From Flavobacterium quisquiliarum (lineage in GTDB: Bacteria > Bacteroidota > Bacteroidia > Flavobacteriales > Flavobacteriaceae): a stretch of DNA of 64,000 nucleotides. Made by a program: the position numbers and the translations under genes. Position 1 is the stretch's first letter. Every line of letters begins with the position of its first letter. The stretch is taken from positions 124,001-188,000 of the forward strand of contig NZ_WWEM01000020.1 in the NCBI RefSeq assembly GCF_019308285.1, given 5' to 3'. The notes beneath the pieces are model-generated. The model saw only the letters and a list, made by a program, of their open reading frames with translations. It was not told where the DNA came from and searched no databases. Positions 17,410 to 25,521 of the stretch are shown here, one piece after another.

Positions 17410-18666
17410 TTAATTTTTGACAGAGCTGTGTAATGTTGTTCCTTGACTTAATTCTTTAATTTTTTTCTGAGTTTCCTCTAAAATTATACCTGATGAAATA
17501 TCAGTTTCAATCGCTTTTAAAACTGCTCCGTCAATTAATTCGGCTACTTTTGGCCAGATTGGTGTTTGAGGTAGTGTTAATGCATTTTCATGAAGCATTT
17601 CCAGTTTATGATAAAATGGAATCAAAGTATTGATTTCTTCGTCTTTCCAAGTTGATTTTCGGCACCCGATACCACCTTCAGTAGTCAGTAGTTTATCACT
17701 TTCCGGCGTTGTGGCAAATCGTAAAAAATCATAAGCCAGTTTTTTGTGTTTGCTCCCAGAACCAATGGTATACAACCAATATACATTCAAAGAAGCCGTT
17801 TTATGACCAGGATCAGATGGGAGGGAAGTGATATCAATTTTCCCTTTCACTTTCGATTCTTCAATTACTTCAGCCATAGAAGCAAATCCGAACCAGTTGA
17901 TTGCCATTGCGGCTTGTCCTTCGGCGAAAGCCAAACCTGCTTCAACTGAACCAAATTCTCTCGATTTTGGATGAACGGCAGTTACATCATTGACCATTTT
18001 TCTATAAAAATCCAATGCTTTTATTGCTGCTTCATTATGAATATCAATCTGATTTTTTTTGTTTAATAATGAACCGCCACGTGTCCATAATTGCAGACAA
18101 AAATCAAAAACCATATTATGTCCGTCTGGATAATTGGCAAAAACAGCACCGTATAAATTTTGTTCAGGACGATTAAAGAATGTGGCAATTTCTGTGAATT
18201 CCTGCCATGTTTTTGGTGTATCAAGTTCGTAACCAAACTGTTTTTTAAAATTCTCTTTTTCTGTTTCGTTTTCGAATAAATCTTTTCGGTAAATCAGACA
18301 CTCAGGCCCATCGTGAAATGGAAGTCCGAAAATGCCGTTACTCAGCTTTTGTAAATGTAAAAGCGATTTATGCCATCCAAAAGGATAATTTTCTGGTGGA
18401 TTTTCTCCAATTAATGAAAATAAATTAAGAACCGCATTTTCGTTTGCTGCATCAAAAATCCAATCGGTATTGATATGAGCAATATCCCATTTTCCTTCTT
18501 TTAGACCTTTTTCTGAAATTGTAGTTTCATATAAATCATGAAGTTCTAAGGCAACCATTTCTGCTTCCATTTTTATGTTGTTTTGAAGACAGAAAGTATC
18601 CCACAACTTTTGAAGTGTACTTTCGAAAGGATCGAATTTACGAACAGCGATTCTAATTTTTTCCAT
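17410..18666 (-). CDS. Signal-less solute-binding protein homologue (SBP family 1), copy 2
   Basis: The fold pattern is that of carbohydrate ABC-transporter binding proteins: FGLPFHDGPECLIYRKDLF near residue 115, TPKTWQEFTEIATFF, LAFAEGQAAMAINW near residue 248, and FLRFATTPESDKLL near the end. The N-terminus (MEKIRIAVRKFDPFE) goes straight into the first beta strand, with no signal peptide or lipobox and no upstream in-frame extension. The gene overlaps the CoA-transferase stop by one base (TAATG). No ABC permease or ATPase is near. A cytoplasmic binding, sensing or enzymatic role is likely; the function is unknown. Confidence 0.8.
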   Translation of the reverse strand: MEKIRIAVRKFDPFESTLQKLWDTFCLQNNIKMEAEMVALELHDLYETTISEKGLKEGKWDIAHINTDWIFDAANENAVLNLFSLIGENPPENYPFGWHKSLLHLQKLSNGIFGLPFHDGPECLIYRKDLFENETEKENFKKQFGYELDTPKTWQEFTEIATFFNRPEQNLYGAVFANYPDGHNMVFDFCLQLWTRGGSLLNKKNQIDIHNEAAIKALDFYRKMVNDVTAVHPKSREFGSVEAGLAFAEGQAAMAINWFGFASMAEVIEESKVKGKIDITSLPSDPGHKTASLNVYWLYTIGSGSKHKKLAYDFLRFATTPESDKLLTTEGGIGCRKSTWKDEEINTLIPFYHKLEMLHENALTLPQTPIWPKVAELIDGAVLKAIETDISSGIILEETQKKIKELSQGTTLHSSVKN

Positions 18667-19805
18667 TAACAGTCAATAAATTCTTTAATAATTTTCTCGT
18701 TGTCCTGACCCAGTTTCGGAGAACCTTTTCCAGAAGTCAGATATTCGCCGTCAATTTTTATCGGACAGCGTGTTGTTTTATAAGTATAGCCATCCAACAT
18801 TTCGACTTGCTGTGTAAAATCCAAAACCTTAAATCCATCTTCTGCAAATAACTGTTGATAGTTTAAAACTCCTGCGCACCAGATGTCGGCTGGTTCTAAA
18901 ATATCTAACCAAAACTTTGTTTCCTGTGTTTGCAGATGATCGGCAAGAATATTTTTGATTTCGTCTCTAAGCGTAAATTTATTTTCAGGGAAAGCCAATA
19001 AAGCATCACATTGGAGCAAAGAAGCTAAAACAGGAATCGATCCCATTGCAAGAGCTAAATAACCATTTTTGGTTTTATAAATTCCGTATGGCGCGCCCAA
19101 ATAAGCATGTGCGTTGTTGGTTTTAGTTCGAACAGGCAATTCGCCTCCATCATTAAAGAAAGTGGTAATCGTTTCAAACTGAAAATCAAATGCCGATTCT
19201 AGCATGCTGACTTGAATTTGTGCGCCAATATTATGAGTTGCTTTTCGGTATAAAGAAGCTAAAATTCCTTGCGCTAAATGAGCTCCGGCAAGCATATCTA
19301 CAATCGACAATCCCATTGGAACTGGTCCATCTTCTTGATTACCGCTCAGCCAAGTTAAAGCGGTTAAAGATTGTAAAAGCAAGTCTTGTCCCGGTAAATC
19401 CTTTAAATCAGGATGTTCTCCAAAACCTGAAATTGACCCATAAATTACATTTGGATTAATGCTTTTTACGTCATCATAACTTAAACCAATGCGTTCCATT
19501 ACTCCGGGTCTGAAATTATGCATCACAACATCAGCTTTGGCTAATAATTTTTTTAGTTTTTGAAGTTCCTCTGGCTGTTTAAAATCAATGGCAAAAGATT
19601 CTTTGTTTCTGTTGATGGTATGAAAAACAGACGATTCTCCGTTCATAATCAAATCAGAAGTATATAAAGTACGGCAGATATCTCCCGTTCCCGGTTTTTC
19701 AATTTTTATTACGCGCGCTCCCAAATCTGCCAAACGCAAACTCGCTGACGGCCCCGAAAGAAACTGACTGAAATCTATAATTAAATAATCTTCTAATGGT
19801 TTCAT
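18666..19805 (-). CDS. Class III CoA-transferase (CaiB/BaiF family), copy 2
   Basis: At 379 residues it has the family start MKPLEDYLIIDFSQFLSGPS, then LADLGARVIKIEKPGTGD, NRNKESFAIDFK and HNFRPGVMERIGL. The aspartate that forms the aspartyl-CoA anhydride in formyl-CoA transferase corresponds to the one in GLSIVDMLAGAH near residue 165. Members move CoA between carboxylic acids. It is clearly paralogous to the next upstream gene. Donor and acceptor acids are unknown. Confidence 0.9.
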   Translation of the reverse strand: MKPLEDYLIIDFSQFLSGPSASLRLADLGARVIKIEKPGTGDICRTLYTSDLIMNGESSVFHTINRNKESFAIDFKQPEELQKLKKLLAKADVVMHNFRPGVMERIGLSYDDVKSINPNVIYGSISGFGEHPDLKDLPGQDLLLQSLTALTWLSGNQEDGPVPMGLSIVDMLAGAHLAQGILASLYRKATHNIGAQIQVSMLESAFDFQFETITTFFNDGGELPVRTKTNNAHAYLGAPYGIYKTKNGYLALAMGSIPVLASLLQCDALLAFPENKFTLRDEIKNILADHLQTQETKFWLDILEPADIWCAGVLNYQQLFAEDGFKVLDFTQQVEMLDGYTYKTTRCPIKIDGEYLTSGKGSPKLGQDNEKIIKEFIDC

Positions 19806-19865
19806 TTTTTCTGTTTAACCGTTTATTATGGTTTATTTGTTTAATCGTTTTATTCAACAATTAAA

Positions 19866-19980
19866 AATCTAATTTGATCTGCTCAAATCATTTTAAATCT
19901 GCGCGAAATACTTTTTTTGCGTATAAATTTTGTCACGCAGATTTATTTAGATTAAAGCAGATTAGGCAGATTTTAATCTA
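19866..19980. repeat. Palindromic spacer of the GCAGATTT family
   Basis: Paired AAATCTGCG/CGCAGATTT and related AATCTGC/GCAGATT units occupy the 199-bp gap between the two CoA-transferase genes. Related elements occur at 43517-43603, 48557-48624 and about 53684-53748. Confidence 0.5.
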
Positions 19981-20004
19981 AACTGATGAATAATAAATTT
20001 TAGC

Positions 20005-21150
20005 TTATTGTTGAATAAACTCTTTATGTATTACTAAATTATCTTGTCCTACTTTTGGAGCGGCTTTTTCGCTTAATAAAATTTCACCGTCTAACTGAAT
20101 CGGACTTCTGGTGGTTACCAAAGTTTCGCCTTCACTATTTTTTACGGTTTGTTTTAGCTGTAATTCAGTTACAAAAGGCTGATTGTCCAGTTCTTCGTAA
20201 TTGAAAACTTTTCCGCACCAAATACCTTCTTTCTGCAATATTTCAATCCAATAATCAGAAGTTTGGGTTTGAATTCTTTCGCTCAAAATCGTTCTGATTT
20301 CATCTCTTTTTTCAAACCAAAGATGTTTGTCAGCGAAAGCGTTTAAATCCAGTCCTAATGTTTTTCCAATAAAAATCAAATCGCCCATTGCCAGCGATAA
20401 ATAACCGTCCTGAGTTGGGTAAACGCCATAAGGAGCGCTTAAGAAAGCATGCGCACTTCCTTTAATATCGCCTCTTTCCGGTTGTTGTCCACCATCATTT
20501 AAGAAAGAAGTGATGGCTTCAAATTGTACATCCAAAATAGATTCCAGCAAACTGACTTCTACCAAAACTCCTTTTTTAGTTTTGGCTCTTTTTAAAAGTG
20601 CTGCCAAAATTCCTTGTACAAAATGATTCCCGCACATTAAATCGGCTACAGCCAAACCAAACGGAACTGGGCCTTGACTTTTGCGTCCGCTTAACCAGCT
20701 TAATCCGGAAAGCGATTGTAACAATAAATCTTGTCCCGGTTTTTTTGCCCACGGACCTTCATTTCCGTAACCTGTAATGGTTCCGTAAATAATCTGTGGA
20801 TTAATAGCCAAAGCATTTTCAAAATCTAAACCGATTTTTTCCATTACTCCGGGTCTAAAATTATGCGTCATAATATCAGCCTTTTCGATTAGTTTTTTAA
20901 TCAAAACCAAATCGTCTGGATTTTTCAAATCGGCTGCAAAAGATTCTTTATTTCTGTTAATCGTATGAAATAGTAAACTGCTGTCGTCTACAAATAAATC
21001 TTTTATGCTCAATTGTCTGCAGGCTTCACCTTTTACAGGACGCTCAATTTTGATGACGCGTGCACCCAAATCAGCCAGTTTTAACCCAGCCGAAGGTCCT
21101 GCTAAAAACTGGCAGAATTCCAGGACAACTAATCCTTCTAAAGGTCTCAT
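20005..21150 (-). CDS. Class III CoA-transferase (CaiB/BaiF family), copy 1
   Basis: The 381 residues have MRPLEGLVVLEFCQFLAGPS, LADLGARVIKIERPVKGE, NRNKESFAADLK, MTHNFRPGVMEKIGL and the catalytic aspartate in GLAVADLMCGNH near residue 167. It aligns with copy 2 along its whole length with many identical stretches (for example PGQDLLLQSL), which indicates a tandem duplication. Its ATG overlaps the stop of the preceding solute-binding-protein gene by 4 bp. The two copies may form a heteromer or act on two related acids. Confidence 0.9.
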   Translation of the reverse strand: MRPLEGLVVLEFCQFLAGPSAGLKLADLGARVIKIERPVKGEACRQLSIKDLFVDDSSLLFHTINRNKESFAADLKNPDDLVLIKKLIEKADIMTHNFRPGVMEKIGLDFENALAINPQIIYGTITGYGNEGPWAKKPGQDLLLQSLSGLSWLSGRKSQGPVPFGLAVADLMCGNHFVQGILAALLKRAKTKKGVLVEVSLLESILDVQFEAITSFLNDGGQQPERGDIKGSAHAFLSAPYGVYPTQDGYLSLAMGDLIFIGKTLGLDLNAFADKHLWFEKRDEIRTILSERIQTQTSDYWIEILQKEGIWCGKVFNYEELDNQPFVTELQLKQTVKNSEGETLVTTRSPIQLDGEILLSEKAAPKVGQDNLVIHKEFIQQ

Positions 21151-22295
21151 ACGGTCTGGATTTTTAGAGATTCCGCGTAAAGCGAATTCATTTCTTCCAA
21201 TACTTTTAATTCATCTCCGCCATTCATCAAATAATTACGAACCACATCTCCAGCATGATCTTGGAAATACATATGTCCATAATATCTCGGACGAAGGAAA
21301 GCGCGCTCTAATGCAGGAAGTGTATTTTTGAAATAATCGTGAGTTACACCATTAATTCGCTCGTTTTTCCAAGCTTGCAAATGACCTGGCTGACCTCCGT
21401 TATCGGTATAAATATTCTGTTGAACCTGCGATGAACACGTAAATTCAGCATATTTTATGGCAGTTTCCATATGTTCGCCGAATGATGAAACAGCTAAACC
21501 AGTGCCGCCCAAAGAAGAAATCATCGGATTATCATTCAGTTTTACTAAATCATAAAAATGTAAAAGGTTTTGGCTGTAGCCAATACGAGAATAATTAGAA
21601 TAACCGTAAGCAAATGGGCAATAGGCAATTTCGTCTGAATTAACCATTGCTTCGTAAACTTGTATAGGATTTCTATTAAAGTTAGCTGGATCAATTAACT
21701 GAGCCAGTTCTCTAAACATTTGAAGTGCTTTGATTCCTGTAGTTTCAGAAATCACTTTTTCTTCTGAAAGAAAAGGAGCTTCGCCCAAACTACAGCAAAA
21801 CATATAAAAACTCATTAAAACATCTACCGGAATTCCAGCGAAAGCGACTAAGCCTTTTTTCGCTAAAGCCAATAAATCGTCATAAGTTTTTGGAACTTCT
21901 AAATTATTTTTTTCTAAAAGATCCAAGCGGGCAGAGGCAACCGGAGTTGCAGCGTCGATTGGAAGCGCCCATAATTTATCATGAAAAACATAACTTTCGT
22001 ACGATTTTCCAACAGTATTATTTTCTTGATCTTTAATATATTCGTTTGATAAATAATCAGATAACGGAAGAATCGCTTTGGTCTGCGCCCCAAAACCTGT
22101 CCAAGGATGATCGATTACCAATAAATCGAACCTTTTGGCCAAGTCTTCGATAGAAGCATCTGCAAATTCTTGTAAACTTCTTTTCTCCCAAGAAATTTCA
22201 ACATCAGGATGTAATTCTGTAAAACGCTGCGATGTAGCAACCATTGGAAGCAAACCTCTTGTATGGTTCCAAGTTATGCCTTTTAATTTTATCAT
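21147..22295 (-). CDS. Signal-less solute-binding protein homologue, copy 1
   Basis: I place the start at 22295 (MIKLKGITWNHTRG, 382 residues). The longer frame to 22385 would begin inside the promoter described next. From this start there is no signal peptide or lipobox. The protein shows the type 2 binding-protein pattern: HTRGLLPMV, FTELHPDVEISWEKRS, FDLLVIDHPWTGFG and LWALPIDAATPVASAR near residue 110. It is first in the operon and is coupled by overlap to CoA-transferase copy 1. A cytoplasmic location is inferred; its ligand and role are unknown. Confidence 0.8.
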   Translation of the reverse strand: MIKLKGITWNHTRGLLPMVATSQRFTELHPDVEISWEKRSLQEFADASIEDLAKRFDLLVIDHPWTGFGAQTKAILPLSDYLSNEYIKDQENNTVGKSYESYVFHDKLWALPIDAATPVASARLDLLEKNNLEVPKTYDDLLALAKKGLVAFAGIPVDVLMSFYMFCCSLGEAPFLSEEKVISETTGIKALQMFRELAQLIDPANFNRNPIQVYEAMVNSDEIAYCPFAYGYSNYSRIGYSQNLLHFYDLVKLNDNPMISSLGGTGLAVSSFGEHMETAIKYAEFTCSSQVQQNIYTDNGGQPGHLQAWKNERINGVTHDYFKNTLPALERAFLRPRYYGHMYFQDHAGDVVRNYLMNGGDELKVLEEMNSLYAESLKIQTV

Positions 22296-22357
22296 TTGGA
22301 TATAGGAATTTTGAGTAGTGAAATCGATTGAAATAATAAATGTAAAATTTACAATTA

Positions 22358-22387
22358 CAAAAGTAGAAATAAGATTTAAATGCACAA
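22358..22387 (-). promoter_or_regulatory. Promoter of the leftward CoA-transferase/permease operon
   Basis: Read on the minus strand, TTG (22387-22385), a 19-bp spacer and TACTTTTG (22365-22358) match the Bacteroidota consensus TTG-N19-TANNTTTG exactly. Transcription should begin near 22351, which excludes a start codon at 22385 and supports 22295. An AATCGATT core lies just downstream at about 22322-22329 and might be an operator half. Confidence 0.7.
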
Positions 22388-22545
22388 GAAATCCTTTCTT
22401 TTTAAGAAATCTTTTTTACATAAATCGATAATTAGTGATATAATTTTTACAAACGATCTAAAAAATGTTATAAAAATTTAAAGTTTAGTCATTTTAAGAA
22501 TAGGAAAACGAAATATCTCTCGGATATTAATTTTTAAAAAGTATT

Positions 22546-22579
22546 TTTGTAATTGTGATTTTTACATTTATTAATTTTG
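22546..22579 (+). promoter_or_regulatory. Promoter of the rightward deoxysugar oxidation operon
   Basis: TTTG at 22546-22549 and TAATTTTG at 22572-22579 fit the Bacteroidota promoter, with a 22-bp spacer. A TTG at 22553 would give 16. The first gene starts about 80 bp downstream. Otherwise the 365-bp divergent region shows only AT-rich sequence and AATCGAT-type cores. Confidence 0.5.
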
Positions 22580-22660
22580 CTATGTTCTTTTTGAAGAATT
22601 TTGAATTGATGAATGAAGAATAACTACAAATTATAAACTAACAACTAAAAATATACGATT

Positions 22661-23515
22661 ATGAAATTAATACGTTTCGGAGAAATCGGAAAAGAGAAAC
22701 CAGGAGTTTTGATTGGAGAAAAGAGATATGATGTTTCTTCGATTGTAACCGATTTTAACGAAAGTTTCTTTGAAGAAAACGGATTAGAAAAATTACAAAA
22801 AGCATTAGAAAGCAATCCAACTTTGCCAGAAGTAGATGCTTCAATACGTTTAGGTTCACCGGTGGCTCGTCCTTCAAAAATTATCTGCATTGGATTGAAT
22901 TATATTGATCACTGCAAAGAAACAAACGCTCCGATTCCAACAGAACCTATTATTTTCTTCAAATCTACTACTTCGTTATGTGGTCCAGACGATGATTTGA
23001 TTATTCCAAAAAATAGTGAAAAAACAGACTGGGAAGTAGAATTGGCTTTTATCGTGGGCAAAAAAGCAAGTTATGTTGAAGAAGCAGAAGCTTTAGATTA
23101 TGTTGCGGGTTACGCTTTATTGAATGATTATAGCGAAAGAGCTTTTCAATTAGAGCGTGGAGGACAATGGGCAAAAGGAAAAGGGAGTGACACTTTTGCG
23201 CCTCTTGGACCATTTTTGGCTACAAAAGATGAAGTCGCAGATGTGGACAATTTAAAGATGTGGCTGACGGTAAACGGTAAAAAATACCAAGATAGTAATA
23301 CACTAAATCTAGTTTTCAAGATTCCTTATTTGGTACATTATTTAAGTCAGTTTATGACTTTGCTTCCGGGTGATATTATCAGTACAGGAACGCCTCCGGG
23401 AGTTGGTTTAGGAATTAAACCAGATCCGATTTATATTAAAGCTGGCGATGTTGTTGAATTAGGAATTGAAGGTTTAGGAACAAGTAAACAAAAGGCTGTA
23501 GCATATCAAAAATAA
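22661..23515 (+). CDS. FAH-family hydrolase, probable 2,4-diketo-3-deoxy-L-fuconate hydrolase
   Basis: The 284-residue protein has the fumarylacetoacetate hydrolase core: GLNYIDHC near residue 75, metal-binding Glu residues in DWEVELAFIVG near residue 125, NDYSERAFQ, and LLPGDIISTGTPPGVG near residue 240. In the Xanthomonas L-fucose pathway an enzyme of this family splits 2,4-diketo-3-deoxy-L-fuconate into pyruvate and L-lactate. The same diketo acid arises from L-rhamnonate, because C2, C3 and C4 lose their stereochemistry, so the enzyme could serve both sugars. It is the first gene of the rightward operon. Confidence 0.82.
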   Translation: MKLIRFGEIGKEKPGVLIGEKRYDVSSIVTDFNESFFEENGLEKLQKALESNPTLPEVDASIRLGSPVARPSKIICIGLNYIDHCKETNAPIPTEPIIFFKSTTSLCGPDDDLIIPKNSEKTDWEVELAFIVGKKASYVEEAEALDYVAGYALLNDYSERAFQLERGGQWAKGKGSDTFAPLGPFLATKDEVADVDNLKMWLTVNGKKYQDSNTLNLVFKIPYLVHYLSQFMTLLPGDIISTGTPPGVGLGIKPDPIYIKAGDVVELGIEGLGTSKQKAVAYQK

Positions 23516-23533
23516 AAATTAAGAAAGTATAAA

Positions 23534-24547
23534 ATGAAATATATAGTTTGCGAAAAACCGCAGGAATTTTTACTAAAAGAAACCAGTATTCCGGAACCAA
23601 AAGAAGGTGAAGTTTTATTGAAAATTAAAAGAATCGGAATCTGTGGAACTGATATCCATGCTTTTGGTGGGACTCAGCCTTATTTTGAATATCCAAGAAT
23701 TTTAGGTCACGAATTAGCAGCTGAATATGTAAAAGGAAATGCAGAAGGTTTTAAACCAGGTGATAAGGTAACTTTTATTCCGTATTTCAACTGCGGAAAA
23801 TGTGTGGCTTGTAGAAACGGACTAACAAATTGCTGTGTAAATATTAAAGTTTTCGGCGTTCATATTGATGGCGGAATGGCTGAATATGTGTCGATTCCGG
23901 AACAATATTTATTGCACGGTCAAGGTTTAGATTATGATGAATTGGCTTTGGTTGAGCCATTAGCAATTGCAGCACACGGAGTAAGAAGAGCTGCTGTTAA
24001 ACCAACAGATACTGTTTTGGTAATGGGAGCAGGACCAATTGGAATTGGTTTGATTCAGTTTGCTAAAATTGCGGGTGCAAAAGTAATCGTAATGGATATT
24101 AACGATTACAGATTGAATTTCTGTAAAGAACAATTACAAGCAGATGAAACGATTAATCCGTTGAACGATGATGTTGCTCAAAAATTAGCGGAATTAACCA
24201 ACGGAGATATGGCGAATGTGGTAATTGATGCAACTGGAAATCAGAAAGTGATGAACAGTGCTTTTAATTATATTTCGCATGGCGGAAGATTTGTTTTGGT
24301 TGGACTTCAAAAAGGAGAATTGAATTTCAGTCATCCTGATTTCCACAAAAGAGAATCAACTTTAATGAGCAGCAGAAATGCTACAATTGAAGATTTCGAA
24401 TATGTAATGAAATGTTTGAAAGAAGGAAAAATCGATCCGAAGAAATACATTACGCACAGAACTAGTTTTGATGAAATGATTACTGATTTTGGGAATTTGA
24501 TTGACCCTAAAAATAATGTGATTAAGGCGTTGATTGAAATAGAATAA
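23534..24547 (+). CDS. Zinc-dependent medium-chain dehydrogenase, probable deoxy-sugar-acid dehydrogenase
   Basis: Catalytic-zinc residues lie in GICGTDIHAFGG (Cys about residue 37) and LGHELAAEY (His about 60). Structural-zinc cysteines are in FNCGKCVACRNGLTNCC near residues 88-104. The NAD-binding GAGPIGIGLIQFAK motif is near residue 166. The length of 337 residues is normal. It starts 18 bp after the hydrolase gene. From context it may oxidise 2-keto-3-deoxy-L-fuconate at C4 or the sugar itself; which of the two is not visible in the sequence. Confidence 0.85.
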   Translation: MKYIVCEKPQEFLLKETSIPEPKEGEVLLKIKRIGICGTDIHAFGGTQPYFEYPRILGHELAAEYVKGNAEGFKPGDKVTFIPYFNCGKCVACRNGLTNCCVNIKVFGVHIDGGMAEYVSIPEQYLLHGQGLDYDELALVEPLAIAAHGVRRAAVKPTDTVLVMGAGPIGIGLIQFAKIAGAKVIVMDINDYRLNFCKEQLQADETINPLNDDVAQKLAELTNGDMANVVIDATGNQKVMNSAFNYISHGGRFVLVGLQKGELNFSHPDFHKRESTLMSSRNATIEDFEYVMKCLKEGKIDPKKYITHRTSFDEMITDFGNLIDPKNNVIKALIEIE

Positions 24548-24554
24548 TTTTTTT

Positions 24555-24690
24555 AAAACACATAGAAACATAGATTTTTTTGTTTCTTGAAAGAGAATAG
24601 AAAGAAACTAGTTTCTAAAACATAGAACTATGTGAATTAATGCAAGTGAAACGCCTTTATGCGGTTCCAAAACTATGTTTTTATGTGTTT
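24555..24690. repeat. Palindromic spacer of the ACATAGAAACATAG family
   Basis: AAACACATAGAAACATAG at the left pairs with CTATGTTTTTATGTGTTT at the right. The same family occurs at 39304-39442 and, as a short hairpin, at 36984-37021. It separates the zinc dehydrogenase and SDR genes of one operon. Confidence 0.6.
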
Positions 24691-24717
24691 AAAAATGAAT
24701 CTTAAATAACCACAAAA

Positions 24718-25515
24718 ATGGATTTAAACTTAAAAAACAAAATAGTTGTCGTTTCTGGTTCGGCTGGAAAAGAAGGCAGTATTGGAGAAACAATCATTAA
24801 TAGATTGGCAGATGAAGGCGCAATTCCGGTTTTAGTTGACAGAAATGCAAGAGGTTTCGAATACGTGGAAAGACTTCAGAAAAGAGGAGTTAATTCTTTA
24901 TTTGTACAGACTGACGTAACCGACCCTGTTGCAATAGAAAATGCTGTAAAAGTAATCGGAGCAAAATATGGAAGAATTGATGCTATAATTAATAATGTTG
25001 GCGTGAATGACGGTGCAGGATTAGATTCAAGCTACGAGGATTTTATGAATTCTTTGAAATTGAATGTGGTAAGTTATTTTTTATTGACTAAATATTCGCT
25101 TCCATTTTTAAAAGAATCAAAAGGAAATATTTTAAATATTGGTTCAAAAGTGGCTTTAACAGGTCAGGGCGGCACTTCTGGTTACGCTGCTGCGAAAGGT
25201 GGAGTTTTGGGCTTAACTAGAGAATGGGCAGTAGATTTGATTCAGTACGGAATTCGTTCGAATGCCATTATTATTGCTGAAAGTTATACGCCTGCTTACG
25301 AGGATTGGATTAAAACATTACCAGATGGAGAGGCAGTCTTGAAAAAAATTAGTAAAACGATTCCATTAGAAAGCCGAATGACCAAAACAGAAGAAATTGC
25401 AGATACGGCTCTTTTCATCATTTCTGAAAAATCATCGCATACTACAGGACAATTTGTTTTTGTGGATGGAGGTTACGTACATTTAGACCGCGCTTTAATC
25501 AGCGATGTTAATTAA
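24718..25515 (+). CDS. SDR oxidoreductase, probable L-fucose dehydrogenase
   Basis: The 265 residues have a Gly-rich Rossmann start (VVVSGSAGKEGSIGE near residue 11), INNVGVNDGAG near 93, and the catalytic Ser/Tyr/Lys set in NIGSKVALTGQGGTSGYAAAKGG near 140-160. The end GGYVHLDRALI resembles tails I recall from annotated L-fucose dehydrogenases. It would oxidise L-fucose to L-fuconolactone with NAD(P). The lactonase gene follows after 6 bp, which supports the order of reactions. Confidence 0.8.
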   Translation: MDLNLKNKIVVVSGSAGKEGSIGETIINRLADEGAIPVLVDRNARGFEYVERLQKRGVNSLFVQTDVTDPVAIENAVKVIGAKYGRIDAIINNVGVNDGAGLDSSYEDFMNSLKLNVVSYFLLTKYSLPFLKESKGNILNIGSKVALTGQGGTSGYAAAKGGVLGLTREWAVDLIQYGIRSNAIIIAESYTPAYEDWIKTLPDGEAVLKKISKTIPLESRMTKTEEIADTALFIISEKSSHTTGQFVFVDGGYVHLDRALISDVN

Positions 25516-25521
25516 AAAGTT

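Noticed and set aside
17410..22295. Interpretation of the SBP homologues as parts of a normal ABC sugar importer
   Set aside because: There is no signal peptide on either protein and no permease or ATPase gene anywhere in the window; the operon already has an MFS permease.
21147..22385. Longer start (22385) for the first SBP homologue, which would add a hydrophobic N-terminus resembling a signal peptide
   Set aside because: The start codon would lie within the consensus promoter at 22358-22387, upstream of the predicted transcription start, and the added residues do not resemble a clean signal peptide with a cleavage site. The start at 22295 leads straight into the SBP fold.
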